Shown one piece after another: positions 19,443-29,497 of a DNA stretch of 64,000 nucleotides. This DNA is from Pseudidiomarina marina (GTDB lineage Bacteria; Pseudomonadota; Gammaproteobacteria; Enterobacterales; Alteromonadaceae). The DNA lies in NCBI RefSeq assembly GCF_003987045.1, contig NZ_PIPZ01000001.1, forward strand, positions 620,001 to 684,000, given 5' to 3'. Every line of letters begins with the position of its first letter. The stretch's first letter is position 1. A program made the position numbers and the translations under genes. Under the pieces are notes generated by a model. That model worked only from the letters and a program-made list of their open reading frames with translations, searched no databases and was not told where the DNA came from.

Positions 19443-20404
19443 ATAAATTTATGGCCACCTAATTGTTTTAATGTGCGTCGCAGCGTTTCATCTAATGGCG
19501 CATTAACCGTAACTTCTTTACCCGTTTGCGGATGTTTGAACGTCAATTTGTGAGCATGCAGAAATAAGCGATTCAGTCCTACTTGCTGCATGGCTTGGTC
19601 AAATTCGCTATCGCCATATTTCGGATCACAGGCAATTGGGTGCCCAGCATGCAAAGCGTGTACTCGAATTTGATGCGTGCGTCCGGTAATCGGCGACGCC
19701 TCTACTAAGGTGCACTGTGTAAATTGTTCAACAATGCGAAAGCGTGTTTCTGACGGCTTACCCTCGGCATCGACACGAACGACGCGCTCACCTGACTTTA
19801 ACGTATTCTTCAATAATGGTGCGGCAATAAATTTCACGTGCTTTTGCCAATGCCCACGCACCAAAGCAAGATATTGCTTATCCATGGTTTTGTTGCGTAA
19901 CTGCTCGTGCAGGCTTCGCAACGCTGAGCGGCGTTTTGCAATCAGAATACAGCCGCTCGTTTCGCGGTCTAGTCGATGAACAAGTTCCATTTGTTTCGCA
20001 TCGGGGCGCAGTGCGCGCAAGCTTTCGATTAAGCCAAACTGCAAACCTGAACCACCATGAACCGCTAACCCAGCCGGCTTATTCATCACCATCAATACGT
20101 CGTCTTCGTATAGAATTTGATGTTGCAAGGCTTGCACTTGATCTAGATTGGCCGATGGTAACGGATTCGACTCGGCCACGCGTACTGGCGGAATGCGAAT
20201 CACATCGCCCACTTGAAGCTTATACTCCGGCTTGACGCGTTTTTTATTTACCCGCACCTCACCTTTACGCAGAATGCGGTACACCAAAGACTTGGGTACG
20301 CCTTTTAACTGCGCAAGTAAATAATTGTCGATGCGTTGATCTTGATAACCCGATTCAACGGTTTGAAAACGCACACCTTGTGAAATTGTTGTTTGTTCGC
20401 TCAT
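19439..20404 (-). CDS. rluC: 23S rRNA pseudouridine synthase C
   Basis: Makes pseudouridines 955, 2504 and 2580 in 23S rRNA. The protein has 321 aa, an S4 RNA-binding domain at about residues 23-70, and the RluA-type catalytic domain with Asp146 in HRLDRETSG. It is divergent from rne, as rluC and rne are in E. coli. The start ATG at 20404 matches the family N-terminus. Confidence 0.96.
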   Translation of the reverse strand: MSEQTTISQGVRFQTVESGYQDQRIDNYLLAQLKGVPKSLVYRILRKGEVRVNKKRVKPEYKLQVGDVIRIPPVRVAESNPLPSANLDQVQALQHQILYEDDVLMVMNKPAGLAVHGGSGLQFGLIESLRALRPDAKQMELVHRLDRETSGCILIAKRRSALRSLHEQLRNKTMDKQYLALVRGHWQKHVKFIAAPLLKNTLKSGERVVRVDAEGKPSETRFRIVEQFTQCTLVEASPITGRTHQIRVHALHAGHPIACDPKYGDSEFDQAMQQVGLNRLFLHAHKLTFKHPQTGKEVTVNAPLDETLRRTLKQLGGHKFI

Positions 20405-20429
20405 AGGGCGCGGATTTTAGCATGAGCTC

Positions 20430-20474
20430 TTGACAATGTTCATCTTGTATTTACAACGATTTTCGTGGGATAAT
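20430..20474 (+). promoter_or_regulatory. Candidate rne promoter region
   Basis: A consensus -35 TTGACA (20430-20435) is followed after 16 bp by TACAAC (20452-20457). A second possible -10, GATAAT (20469-20474), has TTGTAT 18 bp upstream. Either would give a leader of about 470-490 bases before the rne ATG. Confidence 0.45.
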
Positions 20475-20953
20475 CAGGAACCGGAAAAATCCGCACCGGT
20501 TTAACAGAGAGCGGTACATCATGCGCAGCTGATAAAAGCCCGCTATGATGCAAGAACAGAGAAAAATTTAACGCGTGGTTTGAGCGGAAAGCATCACTGC
20601 CAATTCATCCACCTCAGCTTACGACAGCTGGTTCACTTAGAACGGCATCGAGAAGTTGATGGCACGGAATATCGTTGGCTCATCTTCACCGAATTGTGTT
20701 TTGAAGATTGATTGAGTGCACCGCCTTTTATAAATCAAACCAAATTGAAGAACCAATGCTGCAACGCAGTATGGCCTTTACAAGCGCATTTCGGCTTGGT
20801 AACAAATTGCAAGTCTCACGTTTATACCAAGTAGTAAAACGGGGGATGTTAGGTGTTAGTTAGTAACCCTAATAGAAAACAATTCAATCTCGAAATAGCG
20901 ATGGCGAACGCCTGTCGTACTGTGTTGTAGCCTGACATAACGAGCTACAACTA
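20475..20953 (+). other. Long rne 5' leader
   Basis: About 480 bp with no convincing gene between the promoter region and rne. E. coli rne has a 361-base leader that mediates feedback control by RNase E cleavage; a similar role here is inferred from position and length. Just before the ATG, GTTGTAGC (20924-20931) pairs with GCTACAAC (20944-20951) in an 8-bp stem with a 12-base loop, leaving two bases before the start. A stop-free frame at 20505-20711 has no ATG. Confidence 0.55.
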
Positions 20954-23900
20954 ATGAAAAGAATGTTAATTAATGCAACGCAGCAAGAGGAATTGCGCGT
21001 TGCGCTGGTCGATGGCCAGCGTCTATATGATCTGGATATTGAAAGCCCAGGTCATGAACAGAAAAAAGCCAATATTTATAAGGGTAAAATTACCCGCATC
21101 GAACCTAGCTTAGAAGCCGCATTTGTTGATTACGGCGCCGAACGCCATGGCTTTCTGCCCCTAAAAGAAATTGCTAAAACCTACTTCCCTGACGGTTATT
21201 CGTTTTCCGGTCGGCCAAATATCAAAGATGTTATCTCTGAAGGCCAGGAAGTTATCGTTCAAATTGATAAAGAAGAACGTGGCCAAAAAGGCGCGGCATT
21301 AACGACCTTTATCTCACTCGCCGGCAGTTACTTAGTTTTAATGCCAAACAACCCTCGTGCCGGTGGTATTTCCCGCCGTATTGAAGGTGATGAGCGCAGT
21401 GAATTAAAAGCGACACTCGACGCATTGAACTTACCAAGCAGCATGGGCTTGATTGTGCGCACCGCTGGCGTTGGTAAATCGCAAGAAGAACTTGAGTGGG
21501 ACTTAAATGTTCTTTTACATCACTGGGATGCCATCGAGAAAGCAGCAAGCTCGCGCCCTGCGCCATTTTTGATTCACCAAGAAAGTAACGTCGTTTTTCG
21601 CGCTATTCGTGATTACCTACGCCGTGATATTGGCGAAGTGCTTATTGATAACCAGAAGGTGTTCGAGCAAGTTCGTGATCACGTTACCTTAATTCGCCCT
21701 GATTTCGTCAATCGGGTGAAAATTTACCAAGGCGATGTACCGCTCTTTAATCATTACCAAATTGAAAGCCAAATTGAATCAGCATTTCAACGAGAAGTTC
21801 GTTTGCCTTCAGGCGGCTCCATTGTTATTGACCCAACCGAAGCATTAACGTCAATCGATATCAACTCGGCCCGGGCTACCAAGGGTGGCGATATTGAAGA
21901 AACTGCGTTTCAAACGAATTTAGAAGCAGCTGAAGAAATTGCCCGTCAATTGCGTCTACGTGATGTGGGCGGCTTGGTCGTTATCGACTTTATCGATATG
22001 ACCCCTACTCGTCATCAACGTGAAGTTGAAAATCGTTTACGTGATAGCCTCAAGCAAGACCGTGCGCGCATTCAAGTTGCGCGAATTTCACGTTTTGGCT
22101 TGTTAGAAATGTCGCGTCAGCGTTTACGTCCATCGCTTGGTGAAGCTTCAAATCATGTCTGCCCGCGTTGTAGCGGCCACGGTACCATTCGTTCAGCTGA
22201 ATCTTTGGCATTGTCTATTTTGCGTCTAATTGAAGAAGAAGCGCTAAAAGACAATACCATTCAAGTTCAAGCGCAAGTCCCAGTAACAGTTGCAACTTAT
22301 CTGCTGAACGAAAAGCGTCAATCAATTTTCGATATTGAGAAGCGTCATGATGTCTCAGTTTTAGTGATTCCGAACCCACATCTTGAAACACCGCATTTCG
22401 ATGTGAAGCGTTTACGTAATGATGAGCTAGAAGAAGCTAACAGCTTTACGTTAATTGAGAAGCCTGAAGATACCAGTACTGAAGTTGTTCTCAACAAAGA
22501 CAAACCTAGTTTTGAAGAGCCAGCATTGAAAGGTTTACAGGCTCCGGCCGCACCAGCACCTGCGCCTGCTGCACCAACGAAGCCTGCCGCAAAAGCGGAT
22601 ACAGGCCCCGGTTTGTTCGCACGCTTAGGCAAGTGGTTAGCTGGCCTATTCAGCAGCGACGAAAGCAGCGATTCTGATAAGAATAAGAAGTCGAATCAGC
22701 AACGTCGTAACAACAATAATCAACGCCGTAATAATCGCGGCAACAATCGTCGTCGCGGTAATAACCGTGGTCGCGGTCGCGATCAAGACAAAGAAACTAC
22801 AGCGCCTGAGACGGCTAAAGCAAGCGACAACAAGCCGAATAAGGACGATCAAAAAGAGCAGCGCAATGAGCGCGGTGGACGTCGTCGTGGTGGCCGAAAT
22901 CGTAACAAGCAAAACGCTGAGCAAGATACCAATGTTGCGGCCAAAACGACTGAAACGAAAAGTACTGAGCCAGCAGCGACCGAAGAGCGTAAATCGGTTC
23001 CGAAGCAACGCCGTCAGCGTCGTAAGCTTGATCAATCGGTGCGTGTAATTGGCGAGAAAGCTAGTGAAAAAGACGTTGAAGCAGTTCAAGCTGCGGCACC
23101 AGAGACTGCGCCACAGCCCCATGCGGAACAGCAACCAGCACCAGAAGCCAAGGTGACTTCGGATGCAGCCACTGCTCCGCAAGTTGAAGTGGTAGCGTCT
23201 GAAGCGGTTCAGTCGGCACCGGCAACAACTGACGTACAAACAGATGCAGCCAACGACAACGCCGACGATAGCGACACGTCAACACCTCGTGGTCGCAATC
23301 GTAGCCGTCGTTCACCGCGTCATCAACGTGCTGCTGGCCAACGTCGCAAAGCAGAACAAGACCATGTGTCAAGCGAAGATGCTACAAATGATTCTACAGA
23401 GACAGACGTTGCAGAGACGCCTGTGGTTGAATCTCAATCGTCTGAAGCTACCGCTAAGGTTGCAGAAGCGAAGCCGGTCGAGCAAGCCGAAACTACTGAA
23501 GTCTCAGCCGAGCCAGAGGTTTCTGTACCAGCAACTTCGGCCGAGGTAGAAGATGCTCCGGTTGATATTCCTGCAAGCAATGAAGCGGTTGACACAAAAG
23601 TTGAAGCAACAACAGAAGTTGTAACTAAAACAGAGGTTTCAACTGAAACCAACGTTCCAGTCGTTGAAGAAAGCAAAACTGATGAACAACCGGCTGAGCA
23701 AGTTGAAACAGCAGAGCAGTCACCTGTTGCTAAACCTGTCGCAGAGCAAGCTGAAACGAAACCTGCAGCGGCAACGAAGCCACATGTTCGTGGACGCGTC
23801 ACAACAGCGCCGATGGCGAAAGCGAGTGCCGTAGAACGTAGCGACAGCTTCACACCGCTAGCTATTGCATCTGGCGACGTACGCTTGCCATTCAATAAAG

Positions 23901-23968
23901 ATGCTCGCGCTGCGAGTTTCACCGAAGCACGTTCCGTCACTTACGCAGAAATGACCAAAACCCAATAG
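20954..23968 (+). CDS. rne: Ribonuclease E
   Basis: Essential endoribonuclease and degradosome scaffold, 1004 aa. The N-terminal catalytic half has the S1 domain (about 35-125), the DNase I-like site with [11 protein letters not shown] and VVIDFIDM acidic residues, and the Zn-link CPRCSGHG. After about residue 540 it becomes low-complexity: a predicted amphipathic membrane-anchor helix [12 protein letters not shown] (about 556-567), Arg/Asn-rich RNA-binding tracts, then a long Glu/Ala/Val/Pro-rich stretch, and a TAPMAKAS microdomain near the C-terminus similar to the E. coli tail. No clear ribosome site exists; the start lies right after a hairpin. Confidence 0.97.
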   Translation: MKRMLINATQQEELRVALVDGQRLYDLDIESPGHEQKKANIYKGKITRIEPSLEAAFVDYGAERHGFLPLKEIAKTYFPDGYSFSGRPNIKDVISEGQEVIVQIDKEERGQKGAALTTFISLAGSYLVLMPNNPRAGGISRRIEGDERSELKATLDALNLPSSMGLIVRTAGVGKSQEELEWDLNVLLHHWDAIEKAASSRPAPFLIHQESNVVFRAIRDYLRRDIGEVLIDNQKVFEQVRDHVTLIRPDFVNRVKIYQGDVPLFNHYQIESQIESAFQREVRLPSGGSIVIDPTEALTSIDINSARATKGGDIEETAFQTNLEAAEEIARQLRLRDVGGLVVIDFIDMTPTRHQREVENRLRDSLKQDRARIQVARISRFGLLEMSRQRLRPSLGEASNHVCPRCSGHGTIRSAESLALSILRLIEEEALKDNTIQVQAQVPVTVATYLLNEKRQSIFDIEKRHDVSVLVIPNPHLETPHFDVKRLRNDELEEANSFTLIEKPEDTSTEVVLNKDKPSFEEPALKGLQAPAAPAPAPAAPTKPAAKADTGPGLFARLGKWLAGLFSSDESSDSDKNKKSNQQRRNNNNQRRNNRGNNRRRGNNRGRGRDQDKETTAPETAKASDNKPNKDDQKEQRNERGGRRRGGRNRNKQNAEQDTNVAAKTTETKSTEPAATEERKSVPKQRRQRRKLDQSVRVIGEKASEKDVEAVQAAAPETAPQPHAEQQPAPEAKVTSDAATAPQVEVVASEAVQSAPATTDVQTDAANDNADDSDTSTPRGRNRSRRSPRHQRAAGQRRKAEQDHVSSEDATNDSTETDVAETPVVESQSSEATAKVAEAKPVEQAETTEVSAEPEVSVPATSAEVEDAPVDIPASNEAVDTKVEATTEVVTKTEVSTETNVPVVEESKTDEQPAEQVETAEQSPVAKPVAEQAETKPAAATKPHVRGRVTTAPMAKASAVERSDSFTPLAIASGDVRLPFNKDARAASFTEARSVTYAEMTKTQ

Positions 23969-23990
23969 TAGGCGGTCATTTTGTGCAGGA

Positions 23991-24027
23991 TAAAAAAATC
24001 CCAGCTGTCATAGCTGGGATTTTTTAT
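23991..24027. terminator. Bidirectional terminator between rne and S9 peptidase
   Basis: The stem ATCCCAGCT (23998-24006) / AGCTGGGAT (24012-24020) has a 5-base loop, with A7 on the left and T6 on the right. It can stop transcripts from both convergent genes. Confidence 0.92.
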
Positions 24028-24060
24028 GGACGTTCACTTCTGTTTCGAGGAAACCTGAAT

Positions 24061-26532
24061 TTACTTCAGGTTCTCTTCGAATAATTTGAAAATCCGACGA
24101 TATTCATCCAACCAGCTTGATGGTTGACGGAAACCGTGCGGTTCTACTGGGAAAATAGCTGTCTCAAAGTCTTCTTTTTCGTGTTCGATTAAACGCTGCA
24201 CTAAACGAACACTATCTTGGAAAAATACATTATCATCAACCATCGGCGAGTTGATCAACAAGGCATCTTCAAGACCTTCAGTGAAGTAAATTGGCGAACT
24301 GCGACGGTACGCAATTGGATCATCATCTGGCAGATTCAAGATATTTGACGTATAGCCCGTATTATAATGCGCCCAATCGCTTACTGGACGTAATGCCGAG
24401 CCAGCTTTAAATAAACCAGGCTCTTTAAACAAGGCCATAAAGGTCAAGAAACCACCGTAAGAACCACCGTAAGTACCCATACGATTCGTATCGACATTGG
24501 CGTTTTCTCCCGCCCACTTCGCAACATCAACTAAATCTTCAACTTCAGGGGTACCCATTTGACGATAAATTGCCGTACGCCAATCACGCCCATAGCCTTT
24601 TGAGCCGCGGTAATCCAAATCCAGAACAACATAACCTTGTTGGGTCAGGAACGTATGGAACATGAACTCACGCTGATAGCCTGACCAACCCGCATGCGCG
24701 TTTTGTAGATAACCGGCACCGTGAATAAACACGACCGCAGGATATTTCTCGGCACGATTCGGGTCATAATCTTTCGGGTAGTAAACACGAGTATAAATAG
24801 GATCCGCAACGTGGCTTGACGGCACAGGCACAATTTCCGGCGCCACCCAGTCGAAACTCATGAATTGTTCGGTGACCGTGTTGGTAAGGCGTTGCGCCGA
24901 ATCACTACCAACAGCTTGAACATACAGTTCCTCTGGTTGCAATGCGGTTGAATGCTTGATCAATAAACGATCTTCTTGTGGACTCAATTCATAATTATTA
25001 ATGCCGCCTAATGCGGTCAATTGTTCCAGTTCAGCATTATCAGTACGCACACGGTAAATTTCGTAATTACCTGGGTGCGGCTTATTGGCACTGAAGTAAA
25101 TGAATTCACCATTGCTACTTACAGTCGGATCTTCAACAACATACTTACCCTGTGTGAGTTGCTTAGTTTTGCCGTTCAGAGGTTTCACATACAAGTGTGA
25201 ATAGCCATCGGCCTCCGATTGGAACCATAAGGTGTCACTATTGGGTAAGAAGCCGAATTCATTATGGGTGTAGTTAATCCATGCTTCGTCGTGCAGGCGA
25301 TCTTGGTTAACGAAACGCTTTCCAGCAAAATCGACCGAAGCAATCCATCGATCTTTATTATCCCACGCCTCTAACATCAACGCCGCTTGCTTTCCGTCAT
25401 CGGTCCAACGAATCGCACCACTTTGCCAACCCCAATCCTGCATCAGCGTAATTGGACGTGGTTTCTTCTCTGATTGATATGTTTTACCCTCGGCCGCATA
25501 ATTCTCACGGCGAACTTCAGCGAGTACATCTTCATCCCAACCAGGCAAGGTGTTGTAGGTCAGTTTCGTTTGCTCACCTGAGCTCAAATCAAGTACTAAA
25601 ATTTCATGCTCAACTGGCTTAGCGTCAGCGACACGTGAACGCACTGGCTCAGCCGCAATACGGCCGTCCTCTGTCACGTAATTAGGCATAATATCGCCAT
25701 CTTCTCGCCACTTTTGCGGCGCGCTAATCGCAACAATGAGTTTATCGCCAGCTGGAGACAAACTGGTTGCTACAATTTGTTTGCCCTCACCCAGATAAAA
25801 CGGTTGCGGTGCCAATGATGCATTTTTTTCTTGCAGTTGTTGCTGTTGCGCAAAACGATCTGCTTTGTTCTTGCGCTCAACTTGAACGAATACAATCAGA
25901 TCTTGTTGTTCGCGCGCGATAAAGTCTTTCGGTTCACTATTCGCCTTGGGTGCATCGCGCAATGCTAAAGAAGCAATTTGTTGGGTAAGACCAGTACGTG
26001 GGTCAACACTGAAAAAGTCATTTTCTTGACGATACGCCAAGTGCCCGTTAGTTAGAAAAACCAATTGCGATTGACGCGCTTCATCACGAGTCAATTGGCG
26101 GGTTTCGTTCTTGGTTAAATCACGAACGAAAATATTACCTTCAAAGGTATACGCCAACAGCGATTTATCCGCATTGTAAATGCCATCGTTGTACGCGTAG
26201 TTATGCAATTTATCCAACGGAACTTGATGTGCTTCTTTATCGAGGGGTTGATGATACCAATCGCTAAGTTGTGAACCTTCGCGTTTCTGTTGATACAGCA
26301 CACCGCTACCATCAAGCATCCAATAAGCATTGGTTGGCGAACGCGCCACCCAGTCCTGATCCGACATGATTTGCTTTAACGTCAACTCTTGACCAGCAAT
26401 AGCCTGATTATTTTCGGCGGTCGCTAATACTGTCGGCGGGGTTGTTTGCTGTGGTGCTGTCGGCGCCTCGGTCATTGCGCACGAAGCACTCATCAAAGCC
26501 GCGGCAATCGCTATTGCAACTTTTGTTTTCAT
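24061..26532 (-). CDS. S9 family (DPP IV-like) serine peptidase, exported
   Basis: Probable periplasmic dipeptidyl-peptidase-type enzyme of 823 aa. An N-terminal signal sequence ends in SASCAM, a weak lipobox, so it may be a lipoprotein. A beta-propeller (about 60-560) precedes the alpha/beta hydrolase domain with the catalytic triad Ser691 (GGSYGG), Asp766 (MVDDN) and His799 (EPHGF). Family members release dipeptides or acylated residues from peptides. It sits alone between terminators; nearby sapABCDF and amino-acid degradation genes fit a peptide-eating lifestyle (inference). Confidence 0.9.
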   Translation of the reverse strand: MKTKVAIAIAAALMSASCAMTEAPTAPQQTTPPTVLATAENNQAIAGQELTLKQIMSDQDWVARSPTNAYWMLDGSGVLYQQKREGSQLSDWYHQPLDKEAHQVPLDKLHNYAYNDGIYNADKSLLAYTFEGNIFVRDLTKNETRQLTRDEARQSQLVFLTNGHLAYRQENDFFSVDPRTGLTQQIASLALRDAPKANSEPKDFIAREQQDLIVFVQVERKNKADRFAQQQQLQEKNASLAPQPFYLGEGKQIVATSLSPAGDKLIVAISAPQKWREDGDIMPNYVTEDGRIAAEPVRSRVADAKPVEHEILVLDLSSGEQTKLTYNTLPGWDEDVLAEVRRENYAAEGKTYQSEKKPRPITLMQDWGWQSGAIRWTDDGKQAALMLEAWDNKDRWIASVDFAGKRFVNQDRLHDEAWINYTHNEFGFLPNSDTLWFQSEADGYSHLYVKPLNGKTKQLTQGKYVVEDPTVSSNGEFIYFSANKPHPGNYEIYRVRTDNAELEQLTALGGINNYELSPQEDRLLIKHSTALQPEELYVQAVGSDSAQRLTNTVTEQFMSFDWVAPEIVPVPSSHVADPIYTRVYYPKDYDPNRAEKYPAVVFIHGAGYLQNAHAGWSGYQREFMFHTFLTQQGYVVLDLDYRGSKGYGRDWRTAIYRQMGTPEVEDLVDVAKWAGENANVDTNRMGTYGGSYGGFLTFMALFKEPGLFKAGSALRPVSDWAHYNTGYTSNILNLPDDDPIAYRRSSPIYFTEGLEDALLINSPMVDDNVFFQDSVRLVQRLIEHEKEDFETAIFPVEPHGFRQPSSWLDEYRRIFKLFEENLK

Positions 26533-26594
26533 TGTTATGGTCCTTGTTAATCAAGCCTTATTGAACAACTCTATATTTTTATAATCGCTTCATT

Positions 26595-26630
26595 AAAACA
26601 AAATGCCCAGCAACTTACGAGCTGGGCATT
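26595..26630 (-). terminator. Terminator of the hpd-hmgA-fahA-maiA operon
   Basis: A perfect 10-bp stem (AATGCCCAGC 26602-26611 / GCTGGGCATT 26621-26630) with a 9-base loop is followed on the minus strand by TTGTTTT. It lies 33 bp beyond the maiA stop. Confidence 0.85.
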
Positions 26631-26663
26631 CAATTTGTGCGATGAAGTTCAAGGTAATTGCGG

Positions 26664-27305
26664 TTAGCTTTCCGCATCCGGCTGCTGACTCGGATGCGCC
26701 TTGGCAACCCACGGTAGCTCAACGAGGCGCGCGTAGACTTCACGCAGCAACGGATACTCATCAAGAGGAATACCAAACCGCTCAGCGCTATACACTTGCG
26801 GAACTAAGCAGATATCGGCCATTGAAAAGTCATCACCGACGCAATACTTACCAGAAACCTCTTCTAAGTTGCGTTCAAATGCAGTGAAGCTTTGCCGGAA
26901 CCAGTGCTGCAACCAGGCTTGCTTCGCACTGTCATCAGCACCCAGTTCACGCACCAAATACTGTTGCACACGCAAATTAATTAACGGCTGTAATTCACTG
27001 GCGATATCTAACGAAAGCGCTCGAATGGCGCCGCGTCGTTGTGCATTTCCCGGCAATAATGAAGGCTCTGGATACTTCTCATCCAAATACTCCATAATTG
27101 CCAGTGATTGATGCAAAATCACGCTACCATCAACTAACGTCGGTACTAGCCCATTCGGATTCAGCTGACGATACGATTGCTTATGTTGCTCGCCACCCTC
27201 TTTAATGAGGTGAACCGGGATGTAGTTGTAGTCTAACTGTTTATAGTTGAGCGCAATTCGCGCCCGGTAACTGGCGCTTGAACGCCAGTAGCCGTAGAGC
27301 TCCAT
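26664..27305 (-). CDS. maiA: Maleylacetoacetate isomerase
   Basis: Zeta-class glutathione S-transferase that isomerises maleylacetoacetate to fumarylacetoacetate in tyrosine degradation. The protein has 213 aa. The GST thioredoxin domain carries the zeta signature YWRSSASYRARIAL (SSCxW-like variant), followed by NPNGLVPTLVDG and the alpha-helical C-terminal domain. The ATG at 27305 has GGAG six bases upstream; a TTG two codons earlier is less likely. It is last in the operon, 14 bp after fahA. Confidence 0.95.
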   Translation of the reverse strand: MELYGYWRSSASYRARIALNYKQLDYNYIPVHLIKEGGEQHKQSYRQLNPNGLVPTLVDGSVILHQSLAIMEYLDEKYPEPSLLPGNAQRRGAIRALSLDIASELQPLINLRVQQYLVRELGADDSAKQAWLQHWFRQSFTAFERNLEEVSGKYCVGDDFSMADICLVPQVYSAERFGIPLDEYPLLREVYARLVELPWVAKAHPSQQPDAES

Positions 27306-27319
27306 AATCAACTCCGCAA

Positions 27320-28345
27320 TTATTCGTCAGATGGCGAATACTGCACTACTTCTTGGTCAATGCTGCCAAAAATACTGTGGCCTTGCGCATCTGTCATTTC
27401 AATTTTGATGGTGTCACCAAATTGCATAAACCCAGTGCTCGGTTGCCCGTCACGGATGGTTTCAATCATCCGAACTTCAGCAATACAACTATAGCCGACA
27501 CCGCCTTCAGCAATAGCACTTCCGTGATCGGTGCCTTGCTTATTTGAAACAGTGCCTGAGCCAATAATCGCACCAGCACCCAAATGACGCGTCTTCGCAG
27601 CATGTGCTACGAGCTGTGCGAAATCAAAAGTCATGTCTTCGCCAGCGTTAGGTTTACCAAAAGGCTTCCCGTTATAGTAGCTCAACAATGGCAAATGCAC
27701 CTTGTTGTCACGCCATTTTTCACCTAACTCATCTGGCGTTACCGCAACTGGTGAGAATGCTGATGATGGTTTTGACTGAAAGAAACCAAAGCCTTTACCT
27801 AATTCATTTGGAATGAGGCCGCGCAATGACACATCGTTCACTAACATGAGTAAACGGATATATTGACCCGCTTCAGCGGCTTCAACCCCCATTGGTACAT
27901 CGTCAGTAATGACCGCAATTTCGCCTTCAAAATCGATACCCCATGACGTATCTGCCATTTCAATATCGTCTTTTGGCCCAAGGAAGTCATCTGACCCACC
28001 TTGATACATTAATGGATCGGTCCAAAAGCTCGGCGGCATTTCTGCGTTGCGTGCTTTACGCACCAATTCAACGTGATTCACATAAGCACTGCCGTCTGCC
28101 CATTGATAAGCGCGTGGCAATGGTGACTCACACAAGCTCTCATCAAACGCTTCAGCGTCGGCAATCTCACCATTGTTGAGTGCTTGATAGGCTTTTTCTA
28201 ACTGCGGCGCAACCGCATCCCAGTCATCTAATACTTCTTGTAACGTGGCAGCAATTGCTGGTACCGCAACTGCTTTCTTCAAATCGCGACTAACCAGCAT
28301 TAACTGGCCGTCGCGGGTTCCATTTCGATACGTTGCAAACTTCAT
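27320..28345 (-). CDS. fahA: Fumarylacetoacetase (FAH family)
   Basis: Hydrolyses fumarylacetoacetate to fumarate and acetoacetate, the last step of tyrosine degradation. The protein has 341 aa and the FAH fold with metal ligands in WGIDFEGEIAVITDDVP, and catalytic-region segments RHLGAGAIIGSGTVSNKQG and GGVGYSCIAE. It is shorter than the mammalian enzyme (about 420 aa) and belongs to the bacterial 2-keto-hydratase-like branch. Operon context with hmgA and maiA supports the assignment strongly. Confidence 0.93.
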   Translation of the reverse strand: MKFATYRNGTRDGQLMLVSRDLKKAVAVPAIAATLQEVLDDWDAVAPQLEKAYQALNNGEIADAEAFDESLCESPLPRAYQWADGSAYVNHVELVRKARNAEMPPSFWTDPLMYQGGSDDFLGPKDDIEMADTSWGIDFEGEIAVITDDVPMGVEAAEAGQYIRLLMLVNDVSLRGLIPNELGKGFGFFQSKPSSAFSPVAVTPDELGEKWRDNKVHLPLLSYYNGKPFGKPNAGEDMTFDFAQLVAHAAKTRHLGAGAIIGSGTVSNKQGTDHGSAIAEGGVGYSCIAEVRMIETIRDGQPSTGFMQFGDTIKIEMTDAQGHSIFGSIDQEVVQYSPSDE

Positions 28346-28351
28346 AAATCG

Positions 28352-29497
28352 TTATGCCTTATTGTCGTCTTTAGCTTTCCAGCTATTTACGTAATCAGGA
28401 TTTTCTACGCTGGCGCAAACATCGCCCATTTCTAGCGCATTGCGAGTATCCAGCATCACCGCAACTTCGTCGGTGAACTTTTTACGATACTCTAAACCTG
28501 CCTGAAATGCCTTCGGATGCGGCCCGTGCGTAAATCCGGCTGGATGGAAGGTTACCATACCTTTGTCGATGTTATCACGACTGAAGAAATCACCTTCATG
28601 GTAGAACAACACTTCATCGTAATCATCGTTATTGTGGTAGAACGGTACTTTTAACGCACCTGGATCAGACTCAATTGGGCGCGGTACAAATGTGCACACC
28701 ACAAAGCCATCAGCTACAAATGTGGTATGCGCTGACGGTGGTAAATGATAACGGTGGCTCATCAACGGACGAATATCACGCCAATTAATTCGAACTGGCG
28801 CTAAATCACCGTGCCAGCCAATGGCATCTAGCGGATTAAATGGATAGGTAATCACTGAGATTTTGCCATGACGCTTCACTTGAACCTGCCAGCTCTCTTC
28901 GCTGTATTGCGCTTTAAACGCCGCGTCGATATCTGGTGTATCAAGGCATGCCGGATCAAATATTGCATGATTACCAACCAGACCTTTCTCTGGTAACTGA
29001 TAAGCGCTATTGGTCGCCTCAATCATCACAATCTGCATCGGCTCTAGGGGCTCAATGCGCCAAGAGGTCGAACGCGGAATCGAGAAGTAATCACCTTTCT
29101 CGAGCGTGATGTGACCATAGTCGCAAAACAGCTCGCCACGCCCTTCGTGAATGAATAGCAGCTCGTCGCCATCGGCATTACGAACCAAAAAGTCCATGCG
29201 CTCATGACAATGCCAAATACGGAATTTACACTGCGCATTATGCAGCAACATTGGCACTTGCCACGGTGATTCGGTGGCGACGTTATCGAGTTTATTAAAG
29301 TCGAAGTTACGCGGACGCAACTCGCCTTCCCAATCACTCCAACCCGTTGGAGCATGGCGATGATGAAAGTGCGTTGCGGGACCAAAAAAACCACTACGCC
29401 CTACTTCGCGTTCAAAGATCGCTTGCTCCGGAAAATCAGCGTGCGCCTGCTTCGAGGCCACGCCAACTTGTTTCGGAAAGCTAATCCATTTACGCAT
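28352..29497 (-). CDS. hmgA: Homogentisate 1,2-dioxygenase, short form
   Basis: Opens the ring of homogentisate to maleylacetoacetate using Fe(II) and O2. At 381 aa it is shorter than the classical enzyme (about 430-445 aa). Cupin segments with likely iron ligands are visible: EVLFYHEGDFF and TFHPAGFTHGPHP near the C-terminus. The product is placed by the hpd-hmgA-fahA-maiA order as well as by sequence. Its start overlaps the hpd stop by eight bases, indicating coupled translation. Confidence 0.93.
   Translation of the reverse strand: MRKWISFPKQVGVASKQAHADFPEQAIFEREVGRSGFFGPATHFHHRHAPTGWSDWEGELRPRNFDFNKLDNVATESPWQVPMLLHNAQCKFRIWHCHERMDFLVRNADGDELLFIHEGRGELFCDYGHITLEKGDYFSIPRSTSWRIEPLEPMQIVMIEATNSAYQLPEKGLVGNHAIFDPACLDTPDIDAAFKAQYSEESWQVQVKRHGKISVITYPFNPLDAIGWHGDLAPVRINWRDIRPLMSHRYHLPPSAHTTFVADGFVVCTFVPRPIESDPGALKVPFYHNNDDYDEVLFYHEGDFFSRDNIDKGMVTFHPAGFTHGPHPKAFQAGLEYRKKFTDEVAVMLDTRNALEMGDVCASVENPDYVNSWKAKDDNKA

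Noticed and set aside
20505-20711. Stop-free frame of 68 codons in the rne leader with protein-like composition near its end
   Set aside because: No ATG and no plausible start with a ribosome site; it lies in the expected untranslated leader, so I treat it as chance.
22646-23940. Long antisense frames (197 and 168 codons) opposite the rne tail
   Set aside because: They arise from the low-complexity Arg/Asn- and Glu/Ala-rich coding of rne and have repetitive Leu/Ile/Thr or Ser/Ala compositions typical of shadow frames.
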